NCBI GenBank assembly: GCA_934177545.1 | Contig: CAKPPI010000021.1 | Location: 1 to 14,867, forward strand | DNA from: an uncultured Bacilli bacterium | Lineage (GTDB): Bacteria > Bacillota_I > Bacilli_A > RF39 > UBA660 | Length of the DNA: 14,867 bases | Direction: 5' to 3' | Position numbers and translations under genes: made by a program | Notes under the pieces: model-generated | The model's database searches: none | Seen by the model: only the letters and a program-made list of their open reading frames with translations | What the model was told of the DNA's origin: nothing | In this document: piece after piece, positions 1 to 8,580 of the stretch | Layout: each line of letters opens with the position of its first letter | Numbering within the stretch: the first letter of the stretch is position 1

Positions 1-611
1 TTCTTTTTTAGTTTATAGTGATCTAAACCATCAAAGGAAAGTACTCTACCAGTTTTGCTAAGTTCAAGATGGTAGCCATTAATTAAAATATATTTTCCAT
101 AGTTAGGTCTTGCAAAATATTCTCTTCCTTTAAAACATAAATTATTAATAAATGATTTAGTATTATAAAATTCACTCCAATCTAAATCATTTACAACAGA
201 ATCTTCTCCTAATAAGTCCTTAATGTAAGGATTTTCTTCAAACATGGTTAAATTAGATGCCAAATCATTTACGAGTCCTTCAGTATTACCAAATATAGTA
301 AAATTTGGATATCTAAGTTCATACCAAACAGCCACCTTTTCAATAAAATTCATCATAGACTTAACTTCTTCTTCTACTTTAATTTTTTCATTCCAACTAG
401 GCAAGACAGTAGCATACCAGCTTAAAAAGTCATCAATCTTTTTTCGAGGTAATTCCTCTAATGCACAGCTTTTATTTGATACTTCATCTGCTCTTTGTTT
501 TTCTTCTTCCGTTAAACTATCAGATAATATCTTTTCAGCACTTTTTCCTTCTTCTTTTTTAAAAAACCCCAATTTTTCCTTTAAGTTTAATAAATATTCT
601 TTAATACTCAT
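1..611 (-). CDS. Hypothetical protein, 3' part beyond the window
   Basis: The frame stays open for 203 codons from an ATG at 611 to the left edge without meeting a stop, so the C-terminus is missing. The start is well supported: an AGGAGG ribosome binding site ends about 7 nt before it. The protein begins MSIKEYLLNLKEKLGFFKKE, followed by a charged Glu/Lys-rich segment (about residues 20-75), then a more globular part rich in Trp, Tyr and Phe (for example WYELRYPNF near residue 105 and NYGKYILINGYHLEL near residue 180). I see no signal peptide, membrane helix or catalytic motif, and I do not recognise the family. It lies 54 nt downstream of sigK with no terminator between them, so it may be co-transcribed with priA-sigK. 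Whether it has a sporulation role cannot be told from the sequence. Confidence 0.8.
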   Translation of the reverse strand, partial: MSIKEYLLNLKEKLGFFKKEEGKSAEKILSDSLTEEEKQRADEVSNKSCALEELPRKKIDDFLSWYATVLPSWNEKIKVEEEVKSMMNFIEKVAVWYELRYPNFTIFGNTEGLVNDLASNLTMFEENPYIKDLLGEDSVVNDLDWSEFYNTKSFINNLCFKGREYFARPNYGKYILINGYHLELSKTGRVLSFDGLDHYKLKK

Positions 612-665
612 ATATGTCCTCCTGAAATTTAATATTAGTATAACACACAAAAAAGGAAAAGAAAA

Positions 666-1373
666 TTATTTATCTAATTCTTCATAATGATTGTTTTTAA
701 TAAACTCCCTAAGTATTTTAGTTAATGCTCTTTTTTCAATTCTTGATACATAGCTTCTTGATATTTTCATATTACTAGCTATTTTCTTTTGAGTTAAGGG
801 TACTGTTCCATATAAGCCATATCTTTTTTCAATAATATCTTTTTCTCTATCGGTTAATACTTCTAAATAATCGTTTAATAGTAAGACATTATCTTTTTTA
901 CTTATTTCTTCTACAAAGTCAGGCTTTGGAGCTTTTAAAATATCTAGTATGGATATTTCATTACCTTCTTTATCAAAACCAACTGGTTCATTAAGAGAAA
1001 TATTTTTATTATTTTTATTATTGGCTCTAAAGTACATTAGAATTTCGTTTTGAATACATTTTGCACAATATGTAGTTAGTCTATTTCCTTTACTAGCAAG
1101 GAAACTATCGACTCCTTTTATAAGACCAATTGTACCAATACTAATTAAGTCATCTTGATCAACATTTTTATAATCAAACTTCTTAACAATATGAGCGACT
1201 AATCTTAGATTATGTTCAATCAAGTCATTTCTAGCCGTTATGTCTCCTTCTTGCATCTTCTTAATTTTTTCTTCTTCCTCTTCTTTTGATAAAGGTTCTT
1301 TAAAGACTTGATTAGAATAACTTGCTGTAAAAGTAAAGAAACCTCTTAAACTATTAAATAGTTGAAATAACAT
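666..1373 (-). CDS. sigK: RNA polymerase sporulation sigma factor sigma-K (pro-sigma-K)
   Basis: This 235-residue sigma-70 family protein directs late mother-cell transcription (coat and cortex genes) in endospore formers. Region 2 (about 50-115) carries hallmark strings HNLRLVAHIVKKF and DLISIGTIGLIKG. DKEGNEIS near residue 135 and ISRSYVSRIEKRAL in the region 4 helix-turn-helix (about 194-207) match sigma-K rather than sigma-E. From family knowledge, Bacillus pro-sigma-K has an N-terminal pro-sequence of about 20 residues removed by the SpoIVFB intramembrane protease. Here residues 1-19 (MLFQLFNSLRGFFTFTASY) are likewise hydrophobic and precede the mature-like part, so a processed pro-form is inferred. 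The gene is continuous, with no skin-type insertion. A GGTGAT ribosome binding site precedes the ATG. It starts 42 nt after priA with no terminator between, so read-through from the priA promoter is likely. Confidence 0.93.
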   Translation of the reverse strand: MLFQLFNSLRGFFTFTASYSNQVFKEPLSKEEEEEKIKKMQEGDITARNDLIEHNLRLVAHIVKKFDYKNVDQDDLISIGTIGLIKGVDSFLASKGNRLTTYCAKCIQNEILMYFRANNKNNKNISLNEPVGFDKEGNEISILDILKAPKPDFVEEISKKDNVLLLNDYLEVLTDREKDIIEKRYGLYGTVPLTQKKIASNMKISRSYVSRIEKRALTKILREFIKNNHYEELDK

Positions 1374-1415
1374 TTTATCACCACTAAATAATATGTTTAA
1401 ATTTGTCTAAAAATA

Positions 1416-3575
1416 CTATAAGTGAACTGGATTAAAGGTAACTGATACTTCTACTATCTTCTTAGTTGCATAGTAATTCAGAAGCTTATCAAGTATTTCA
1501 TATAAATTATCTTGATACTGATATTTCAAAATTATTTGGTAAGTATAAATATTCATCTTTTTAAAAATCATCGCTTTAGTAGGCCCTAAGAGAATGGTCT
1601 TATCTAAATATTTCTTTAAGACTTTTTCACATCTTACCGCTTCTTTTAGACAACTATTTTCATCTTTACCACTAATCTTAACTAATACTAAGTAATAATA
1701 TGGGGGATATTTCATCATTTTCCTAATTGCCATTTCTTCTTTATAGAAAGTTAAATAGTCATGGTTACTAGCACAACTTATAGCATAGTGGTCCTTATTA
1801 TAAGTTTGAAAAACCACCAATCCTTCTTTAGCTCTACCACTTCTACCTGCTACTTGGCTTAGTAAATCAAAAGTAGCTTCACTACTCCTAAAGTCTGGTA
1901 TCATGAGTGATGTATCAGTATTAAGTACACCTACTAAGGTGACGTTAGGAAAATCGAGTCCTTTAGCAACCATCTGGGTACCAATTAAGATACTAGCTTC
2001 TCCCTTACCAAAGCTTTCTATTATCTTTTGATGAGCATTCTTTTTACTAGTAGTATCAACATCCATTCGTAAAACCTTACTATTAGTAAATAGTGATTTA
2101 ACTTCTTCTTCTATTTTCTCCGTTCCAACTCCCAAGTCTCTTAGTGCTTCTTCCTTACATTCAGGACAGACTTTTGGATAATTAGTAGCATAACCACAAT
2201 AGTGACATCTTAACATATTATTAGTCTTATGATAAGTTAAGGATATATCACAGTTAGGACACTTCATAACATAGCCACAATTCTTACAAGACAAAACGGA
2301 AGAATAACCTCTTCTATTTAGTAAAAGAATCACTTGTTCCCCTCTTCTTAAAGTTTCTTCTATTCTTTTAATTAATTCTAGAGAAAAATGTCCCTTTGCT
2401 GTAGCTAGAGCTTTATTCATATCAACAAATTCTACTTTAGGTAGACTTCTACCTCCTACTCTTTCCTTAAGGTTTACTAAGTGATAGACACCTTTTAAAG
2501 CCCTAGCATAGCTTTCTAGTGTAGGAGTAGCACTACCAAGTATTAACTTAGCTTTATGATATTTACATCTTTCTAACGCAACCATCTTAGTATCATATCG
2601 AGGACTATTCTCCTGTTTATAAGAGTCACTATGTTCTTCATCCATAATTATATAAGAAATATCTTTTAAGGGGGCAAAAATAGCACTTCTAGTCCCTACT
2701 ATTACATTTACTTCTCCCCTTGCTACTCTTCTATACTCATCATACTTTTCTCCTTCTGATAAGGCACTATGAAAAACAGCTACTTTTTTACCAAATCTTT
2801 TTTCAAAACGAGCTAAAGTCTGAGGCGTTAAGGATATCTCAGGTACTAAAACAATACTTTGTTTTCCTCTTTTTATACCCTCTTCAATTAAGGTCATATA
2901 AACTTCTGTCTTACCACTACCAGTTACTCCATGTAGTAAATAAGCAGTATCACTACTATCAATAATTTCTTTAACTGCTTTTTCTTGTAATGGTGTTAAC
3001 TTATTCTTTTCTTCCCTTATATCATTATGTTCTAATCGGTAACTTTCTCTTAACTCTTTAGCTAGAACTTTCTTCTCTACTAAAAGATTAAGTCTTGCTT
3101 TACTTATCTTTTTTACATTTACTAATTCTTTTTCACTAACTATTTTATCTTTAATTATATTAACTATTTCTGTCTGTTTATCACTTAACTTACAGCTATT
3201 ATCAATAACTTTATAATAAGTCTCATACTTCTTAGTTATCTCCTTCTTCTGCTTAATTTTTAAAGCCTTAGGAAGCATTGCTTGATAGCAACTTATTAAA
3301 GGAGCTAAAGTACTATAACTCACTGTCCTACCAAGACTTAACAGTTCTTCAGTTAAAACTATATCATTATTTACACTAATTATATCTTTTAATTGATAAT
3401 CACTAGTAATATCATTAACTATTTCTAAGACAAAACCTTCTACTTCTTTCCTTCCAAAAGGAACAACTACTCGTTTACCAACTGCTACATCATCTATTAA
3501 CTCTTTAGGTATATTATAGGAAAATGTTTTATCAACAGACTTACTCATAACTTCTACTAGAACAAGTGCTACCAT
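1416..3575 (-). CDS. priA: Primosomal protein N', replication restart helicase PriA
   Basis: PriA is a superfamily 2 3'-5' DNA helicase that recognises stalled or collapsed forks and reloads the replicative helicase. At 719 residues the length is normal for Gram-positive PriA. The N-terminal DNA-binding domain (about 1-110) is followed by Walker A GVTGSGKT (216-223), the DEEH box (312-315), the LGSATPT motif (346-352), and eight cysteines in four pairs (C430/C433, C439/C442, C457/C460, C470/C473) that form the two zinc sites inserted in the helicase. The downstream helicase motifs GTQMVAKGLDFPNVTLVGV and QVAGRSGRA are also present. The ATG at 3575 has an AGGGAG ribosome binding site and a consensus sigma-A promoter at 3599-3627. 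It lies downstream of the ftsZ terminator, so it is a separate unit from the division genes and probably heads priA-sigK. Confidence 0.97.
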   Translation of the reverse strand: MVALVLVEVMSKSVDKTFSYNIPKELIDDVAVGKRVVVPFGRKEVEGFVLEIVNDITSDYQLKDIISVNNDIVLTEELLSLGRTVSYSTLAPLISCYQAMLPKALKIKQKKEITKKYETYYKVIDNSCKLSDKQTEIVNIIKDKIVSEKELVNVKKISKARLNLLVEKKVLAKELRESYRLEHNDIREEKNKLTPLQEKAVKEIIDSSDTAYLLHGVTGSGKTEVYMTLIEEGIKRGKQSIVLVPEISLTPQTLARFEKRFGKKVAVFHSALSEGEKYDEYRRVARGEVNVIVGTRSAIFAPLKDISYIIMDEEHSDSYKQENSPRYDTKMVALERCKYHKAKLILGSATPTLESYARALKGVYHLVNLKERVGGRSLPKVEFVDMNKALATAKGHFSLELIKRIEETLRRGEQVILLLNRRGYSSVLSCKNCGYVMKCPNCDISLTYHKTNNMLRCHYCGYATNYPKVCPECKEEALRDLGVGTEKIEEEVKSLFTNSKVLRMDVDTTSKKNAHQKIIESFGKGEASILIGTQMVAKGLDFPNVTLVGVLNTDTSLMIPDFRSSEATFDLLSQVAGRSGRAKEGLVVFQTYNKDHYAISCASNHDYLTFYKEEMAIRKMMKYPPYYYLVLVKISGKDENSCLKEAVRCEKVLKKYLDKTILLGPTKAMIFKKMNIYTYQIILKYQYQDNLYEILDKLLNYYATKKIVEVSVTFNPVHL

Positions 3576-3598
3576 ATTTTTTCTCCCTTCGTTTATCT

Positions 3599-3627
3599 AT
3601 TATATATATAGAAAATATGTTCGTCAA
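3599..3627 (-). promoter_or_regulatory. Sigma-A promoter of priA(-sigK)
   Basis: On the minus strand the -35 TTGACG (3627-3622) is separated by exactly 17 bp from a perfect -10 TATAAT (3604-3599). It lies between the ftsZ terminator and the priA ribosome binding site, giving a short 5' leader of about 15-20 nt. Confidence 0.8.
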
Positions 3628-3635
3628 TAGTTTTT

Positions 3636-3662
3636 TAAAAAAACATATCTTTTTTGATATGT
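3636..3662 (-). terminator. Intrinsic terminator after ftsZ (end of dcw operon)
   Basis: The minus-strand transcript forms ACAUAUC (3662-3656), a six-A loop and GAUAUGU (3649-3643), followed by a run of six or seven U. The 7-bp stem is AT-rich, so it may be leaky. It lies directly after the ftsZ stop codon. Confidence 0.7.
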
Positions 3663-3667
3663 CTTTT

Positions 3668-4807
3668 CTAAAAGTTTTTATCTCTTAAGAATGGAGGTAA
3701 ATCATAGTCTCTACCTAAAACTTCTCCATCATCGTCATCGTCATCTGTTGATGTATCAATTCTAGGAAGTGGTGAGCCATATCCCATTTCTTCTCCTCTA
3801 CTACGTCTTGTAGGTTGAACATTAGAAAATACTGGTTTTTGAGTTTCTTCTCTAGCTTTCTTATCAAATCCAGTAGCAATTACAGTAACAATTACTTCAT
3901 CTGATAAGTTTTCATTAATAACAGAACCAAAGATAGTATTAATATCCGTTCCTGATGCTGCTCTTACTACTTCTGCTGCTTGTTCAGCTTCAAATAGAGT
4001 TAGGTTAACGCCACCAGTTATATTAATAATTGCATCTGTTGCTCCTGATATACTAGTTTCTAGTAACGGACTAGATACAGCTTGTTGAGCAGCTTCTATG
4101 GCTCTATCTTCACCCATACCAATACCGATACCAATAATAGCATGACCAGAATCTTTCATAACTGATTGAACATCAGCAAAGTCAAGGTTAACAAGTCCAA
4201 CTACAGCAATTAAGTCTGAGATTGATTGAACACCTCTTCTTAAGACATTATCTACTTCTTTAAATGCTTCAAGCATTGGTGTAGTCTTATCGATAATTTC
4301 TCTTAATCTATCGTTTGGTATAACGATTAAAGTATCAACGTGCTTTTCAAGTTCAGATAAGCCTCTTAAAGCATTATCCATTCTCTTCTTTCCTTCAAAA
4401 GTAAATGGTTTAGTAACAATAGCTACAGTTAAAGCACCTAATCCTTGAGCAATCTCTGCTACAACTGGAGCACTACCAGTACCAGTTCCACCACCCATTC
4501 CACAAGTGATGAAAATCATATCAGCACCAGTTAAAGCATCTTCTATTTCTTTTTTGCTTTCAAGAGCAGCCTCACGACCAATATCTGGTTTACTTCCTGC
4601 TCCTAATCCATCAGTAAGATTAGCTCCTAACTGTATCTTAACATCTGCTTTTGAATTATTTAATACTTGTAAGTCTGTATTAGCAACGATAAATTCAACG
4701 CCCTTTACTCCAGACTCAACCATTCTATTAACGGCGTTTCCTCCACCGCCACCTAAACCAATTACTTTAATTTTCGCTAATTGATCCATTTCTAGTCCAT
4801 TTCCCAT
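3668..4807 (-). CDS. ftsZ: Cell division GTPase FtsZ
   Basis: FtsZ is the tubulin-like GTPase that polymerises into the Z-ring at midcell. At 379 residues it is of typical length. The N-terminal glycine-rich loop ([14 protein letters not shown], about 16-29), the tubulin signature GGGTGTG (105-111) and the T7 synergy loop NLDFADV (207-213, with the catalytic acidic residues D209 and D212) are intact. A short variable linker (about 320-360) carries six consecutive Asp residues and ends in the conserved C-terminal peptide [13 protein letters not shown], which binds FtsA and other tethers. The ATG at 4807 is preceded by AAGGAGG at good spacing; an in-frame Met at residue 7 lacks such a site. It starts 19 nt after ftsA, is co-transcribed with it, and is the last gene before the terminator at 3636-3662. 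Confidence 0.98.
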   Translation of the reverse strand: MGNGLEMDQLAKIKVIGLGGGGGNAVNRMVESGVKGVEFIVANTDLQVLNNSKADVKIQLGANLTDGLGAGSKPDIGREAALESKKEIEDALTGADMIFITCGMGGGTGTGSAPVVAEIAQGLGALTVAIVTKPFTFEGKKRMDNALRGLSELEKHVDTLIVIPNDRLREIIDKTTPMLEAFKEVDNVLRRGVQSISDLIAVVGLVNLDFADVQSVMKDSGHAIIGIGIGMGEDRAIEAAQQAVSSPLLETSISGATDAIINITGGVNLTLFEAEQAAEVVRAASGTDINTIFGSVINENLSDEVIVTVIATGFDKKAREETQKPVFSNVQPTRRSRGEEMGYGSPLPRIDTSTDDDDDDGEVLGRDYDLPPFLRDKNF

Positions 4808-4826
4808 GTTCGTTCCTCCTTAACTG

Positions 4827-6056
4827 TTAATCATAAAAATGGTGCAAAAACTTACTAACAATGTTCTCGCTTCCTGTGTTTCTCTTCTTTGGTGATAAAA
4901 ATGTTTCTACTACATCCTGTGGAAACATAGAAATATCTTCTTCTGTTAATAAACATTTTTTATAAAAATATTTAATAGCTCCAAAGGCACTTGTATATTT
5001 ATTATGTCTTGCTCCCATCTGTTGCATATCAAGACAACTTGCATTACGGGAAAGAACATCTTCTACTATATAATTAAATCCAGCCAACTCGCTAATACCA
5101 CCTACTACAATTATATAACTTATTTCCCGTTTTGTTAAGCGATTTATTTCATTTTTTGCAAGTTTTAAAATCTCATTTAACCTTGATTCTATAACTTTAC
5201 TTATCTCACTTTGAGTAACTGTTATACTCTTATTTTCCAAGGTTACAACATCAATACTATCATATTTATCAGCATATCTTGGTACAGCTAGAGCAAATGT
5301 TTCTTTTAAATGTCTAGCTGTTTTAATATCTACTTTATAAACAAAAGAAATATCTTTATCAACACTACTACTTCCTAAAGGTATATATGAGTTTTTTATC
5401 ATTATTCCTTTATTAAAGATAGAAACAGTAGTAACATCACCACCAAGATTAATAACACAACCTAGTTTTCTATCTAGTGAGTTATTAGAAACTGTATAAT
5501 AATCAGCTTGACTCTTATGTACTATATCGACAATTGATATACCAAGTGATGATACAATACTAATCAAAGGATATATCTCACTTTTCAAACTAGTAGAAAC
5601 TACTGCTTTTACAAATAGTTTATTGCCTTCTTCTCCAATAGGATTACTAACACTAATATTATCATCTACCGTAAAAGAAATAGGAAGAACACTAACTAAT
5701 TCCCTAGTATCATCAAAAGTATCTTTTTTAGCATCAGCCAAAGCTCTTTTGATATCACTTCCTCTTACGATATTATCTTTAATATCAACTAATCCCGTCT
5801 CAATTGTCATCTTAGCTGTATTAGAAGGAATTAGTAAAATTATTTCTCTAATTTTCATTCCTATCTTTTCTTCTGTTTTTGCAATAGCTAACTTAATAGA
5901 GTCTCGTAGTTTTTTCTCGTTATAAATAGTATTTTTCTTTATTCCCGAACTTCTAATAGAGGTAGAAGCTAAAACATTACATTTATTATCAAAAGCACTA
6001 GCAACAATAACTTTTATTTCTTCATTACCAATATCTAAACTAGTTATAAGTTGCAT
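4827..6056 (-). CDS. ftsA: Cell division protein FtsA
   Basis: FtsA is an actin-fold ATPase that tethers FtsZ filaments to the membrane and recruits later division proteins. The 409-residue protein begins with the phosphate-1 motif LDIGNEEIKVIV (7-18), has the inserted 1C/SHS2 region (about 80-165), the phosphate-2 motif LGCVINLGGDVTTVSIF near residue 200, and the adenosine motif IIVVGGISELAGF near residue 315. The C-terminus ends in a short amphipathic stretch (IVSKFLHHFYD), the expected membrane-targeting helix. The ATG has an AGGGGTGAT ribosome binding site. It follows pbpB after 57 nt; a TATAAT lies in that gap, but I see no matching -35. ftsA-ftsZ order and spacing are typical. Confidence 0.95.
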   Translation of the reverse strand: MQLITSLDIGNEEIKVIVASAFDNKCNVLASTSIRSSGIKKNTIYNEKKLRDSIKLAIAKTEEKIGMKIREIILLIPSNTAKMTIETGLVDIKDNIVRGSDIKRALADAKKDTFDDTRELVSVLPISFTVDDNISVSNPIGEEGNKLFVKAVVSTSLKSEIYPLISIVSSLGISIVDIVHKSQADYYTVSNNSLDRKLGCVINLGGDVTTVSIFNKGIMIKNSYIPLGSSSVDKDISFVYKVDIKTARHLKETFALAVPRYADKYDSIDVVTLENKSITVTQSEISKVIESRLNEILKLAKNEINRLTKREISYIIVVGGISELAGFNYIVEDVLSRNASCLDMQQMGARHNKYTSAFGAIKYFYKKCLLTEEDISMFPQDVVETFLSPKKRNTGSENIVSKFLHHFYD

Positions 6057-6113
6057 TTAATCACCCCTATCTTTCATCATTATACTATAAAGTTCATATC
6101 TTTAAAAGAGTTT

Positions 6114-8249
6114 CTAGAATTTTTTTGCTAGTTTAAGGGTTAAACTCATCCCTTTTTCTATTTTTGTCCCAGCTGGAACACTTTGTTCTACAACATAACC
6201 ACTGCCTTCTAGGCTTGGTGTTATATCAAGTAGTTTTAATACTTCTTCTGCTTGTTTTCTAGATAAACCGGTTACATCGGGTACGGTTAGATTAGTATCA
6301 TTAGTAATTAAGAAGACTTTAGAGTTAGTAGTAAGTTTCTCATTAGCACTAGGATACTGAGAAACAACTTTATCCCCATTACCAATGGTTACTATCTGCA
6401 TACCTTTCTTAGTTAAATCTTCCCGTACTGTATTAATATTTTTATTTTTATATGATGGTAATTTATACGTTGTTAGTTTAGAGACACTCTCATCAGTTGG
6501 ACTTGTTCCATAGTATTTACTTATATTAACTACTATTTCTTTAATAGCATCCCAAATAATTTTTTGTTTACCTTCAGCTGGTCTTTTAACAGATGCATAA
6601 ATAATTACTTTAGGGTCTTCTTTGGGATAAACACCAGCGAAAGATGAGATTATATCACTACTACCAGATAAATAGCCACTACCATTTTCATCAGCTATTT
6701 GAGCAGTACCTGTTTTTCCAATTAAGTCATAACCTTCTAGTTTATATCCTGCTCCTGTATTACCATGACCATTAACGGTTTCCCACATTAAGTCTTTCAT
6801 CTTATTAACAGTCTCTTCACTGGCCACTTTATTTACTTCTGTTCTTTTTCCTTCATAAACTGTTTCATTGGTATTAGGATCTACTATCTTAGAAACGATA
6901 TATGGTTTTAACATTACCCCTTTATTAGTAAGTGAGGTTAAGGCTTGAATATTTTGAATCGGTGTTGTTGTTATACCTTGACCAAAACCAGCATTAAATA
7001 TTTCTGTTTCATATTTAAAGTCTAGTTTACCAGTTGCTTCATTAGGTAAAGTGATACCAGTCTTCTTAGAAAAACCTAATTTCTTAAAGTAGCTTCTTAA
7101 CATACTAGCATTCATATGTCTTTCAATTAAGTTAATAACTCCAACGTTACTAGATAGAGCAAAACCTTTATCAAAAGTTATATCACCCCACCCTGCTCTA
7201 CTCCAGTCACCTATTTCGGTTCCATCTTTAGTTACGTATACACCTGAGTGATAAGTTTCATTTCCATTATAGACACCATTTTCCATGGCAGCCATATAGG
7301 TAAATATCTTCATAGTACTACCTGGTTCATAAGGAAGAGCAATATTAAGGTCTAAATAGTTAGTCATATTTCTTTTATTAGGATCAAATGAAGGAGAAGT
7401 GGCAGTCGCTAAAATTGCTCCTGTATTAGCATCAGCCACCATGATAGTAAACCATTCAAATGATGATGTTTTCTCTGCTTCATCTAAGGCTTGTTCGACA
7501 AAGAACTGAATATTATTATTAATAGTTAGATAGATATTTTTCCCATCTTCTGCTTTTTTACTTACTTCTTTAGTACCAGCTATCTTATAACCTCTTAAGT
7601 CTTTCTGATAAGTAGTATAACCATCAGTTCCTGATAAAGTTTTATCATAATACTTCTCTAGTCCCATTTCTCCTTTAATAGTACTATTATCACTATCATC
7701 TTTAGCATAACCTACTATATAAGATAAGAAATCTCCTTTAGGATAATATCTTTTAAAACTTTCTTCAAAGTCTAATCCAGGAAGATTTAAAGCTTCTATT
7801 TTCTCTTTAGTTAATTCTGTTAGTCCTTTTCCTTTACTACCAAACTCTGTTTGATAAACATTTTCTTTATTTAGATAAGTTAATATTTCTTCTTTACTAA
7901 TTCCAAGAATAGGGGCTAACTTTTCAGCTGTTAAGTCTTTATCTACGACATGTTGGGGTTTATTTTTATTAGTAGTTCTTTTAGAATCTAGATAAGCGAT
8001 TAATTTATAAGAAGAAACATTTTGGGCAAGTACTTCATTATCACTAGTATAAATAGTACCTCTTTGAGCTTTAATAGTATCAGTCTTAGTAGTTCTTCTA
8101 CTAGCAAGTGACTGTAAGTTTACTCCATCCACGTCTTTAGATAAGCCAAGCTGTACTACTCTTGCAATCATTAAAACAAACAAAAAAAGAGAACCTACTA
8201 TAAATAACTTACTTAGTTTAACAGTATTTCTAGGTTTCTTTTTTCGCAT
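6114..8249 (-). CDS. pbpB: Division-specific class B penicillin-binding protein 2B with two PASTA domains
   Basis: This is the septal peptidoglycan transpeptidase (FtsI/PbpB family), anchored in the membrane with its enzyme domain outside. In the 711-residue protein there is a basic N-terminus and one membrane helix (about 14-33), a PBP dimerisation region, then the transpeptidase motifs: STMK nucleophile box (S311 to K314), SSN (366-368) and KTGT (512-515). Two PASTA repeats follow (about 593-651 and 655-709). Two PASTA domains and this length fit B. subtilis PbpB better than the sporulation paralogue SpoVD, which has one; with only one such gene in the cluster, it could serve both roles (inference). 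I chose the ATG at 8249: it has a strong AGGGGTGA site and avoids overlapping ftsL, whereas the upstream ATG at 8270 has only a weak site and overlaps ftsL by 11 nt. Confidence 0.95.
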   Translation of the reverse strand: MRKKKPRNTVKLSKLFIVGSLFLFVLMIARVVQLGLSKDVDGVNLQSLASRRTTKTDTIKAQRGTIYTSDNEVLAQNVSSYKLIAYLDSKRTTNKNKPQHVVDKDLTAEKLAPILGISKEEILTYLNKENVYQTEFGSKGKGLTELTKEKIEALNLPGLDFEESFKRYYPKGDFLSYIVGYAKDDSDNSTIKGEMGLEKYYDKTLSGTDGYTTYQKDLRGYKIAGTKEVSKKAEDGKNIYLTINNNIQFFVEQALDEAEKTSSFEWFTIMVADANTGAILATATSPSFDPNKRNMTNYLDLNIALPYEPGSTMKIFTYMAAMENGVYNGNETYHSGVYVTKDGTEIGDWSRAGWGDITFDKGFALSSNVGVINLIERHMNASMLRSYFKKLGFSKKTGITLPNEATGKLDFKYETEIFNAGFGQGITTTPIQNIQALTSLTNKGVMLKPYIVSKIVDPNTNETVYEGKRTEVNKVASEETVNKMKDLMWETVNGHGNTGAGYKLEGYDLIGKTGTAQIADENGSGYLSGSSDIISSFAGVYPKEDPKVIIYASVKRPAEGKQKIIWDAIKEIVVNISKYYGTSPTDESVSKLTTYKLPSYKNKNINTVREDLTKKGMQIVTIGNGDKVVSQYPSANEKLTTNSKVFLITNDTNLTVPDVTGLSRKQAEEVLKLLDITPSLEGSGYVVEQSVPAGTKIEKGMSLTLKLAKKF

Positions 8250-8253
8250 AGTT

Positions 8254-8261
8254 TCACCCCT
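8254..8261 (-). promoter_or_regulatory. Ribosome binding site deciding the pbpB start
   Basis: AGGGGTGA lies 4 nt before the ATG at 8249. It overlaps the end of ftsL and sits between the two candidate pbpB starts, so it can only serve the inner one. Confidence 0.75.
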
Positions 8262-8565
8262 ATTTTTCATCTTCTACATTCTTTATATTATTATTATTAT
8301 AACTTAACCCCTCACTTTTAGCAACCTCTTGGATTTTATCAAGTGATGCTAATTCATTTATTTTCATAGATAAGCTTTCATTAGTTTTATTCTGAGCTTC
8401 TATTAATTTCTTTTGTTTTTCTACTTCAAAGTTAATCTGTGATAAAGTAGCTTTTGAAAAAACGATGGTTATTGGCAAACTTACTAATAAAGTAATAGCA
8501 AAAATATAGAGTAAGCGTTCAAATTTACTCATCTTGATTCTTTTTTTTACTTTTTTTCTAGCCAT
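8260..8565 (-). CDS. ftsL: FtsL-like bitopic division protein
   Basis: This 101-residue protein has a very basic cytoplasmic start (MARKKVKKRIK), a single membrane helix (about 17-37) and an extracytoplasmic coiled-coil-like segment (about 39-75) rich in Lys, Gln, Asn and Leu. FtsL sequences diverge strongly, so the assignment rests on architecture, size and its place between rsmH and pbpB, which is the standard ftsL position. In the divisome FtsL pairs with DivIC/FtsB and activates the FtsW-PBP2B synthase. The ATG is preceded by AAAGGA. Gaps are 15 nt after rsmH and 10 nt before the chosen pbpB start, so the three genes are translated from one transcript. Confidence 0.8.
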   Translation of the reverse strand: MARKKVKKRIKMSKFERLLYIFAITLLVSLPITIVFSKATLSQINFEVEKQKKLIEAQNKTNESLSMKINELASLDKIQEVAKSEGLSYNNNNIKNVEDEK

Positions 8566-8580
8566 ATAACCAAGTCCTTT

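Noticed and set aside
637..642. TATACT on the minus strand before the left-edge gene.
   Set aside because: No -35-like hexamer at a suitable distance; the gene may simply be read through from sigK.
244..687. 147-codon plus-strand frame.
   Set aside because: It lies opposite the left-edge gene, which has a strong ribosome binding site; its serine/phenylalanine-rich translation is typical of an antisense shadow.
1384..1415. CATATTATT upstream of sigK, resembling a sigma-E/sigma-K -10 element.
   Set aside because: The predicted start would fall on the ribosome binding site and the -35 match is poor.
6079..6084. TATAAT on the minus strand between pbpB and ftsA, a possible internal ftsAZ promoter.
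   Set aside because: No acceptable -35 at 16-18 bp, and the start would leave barely room for the ribosome binding site.
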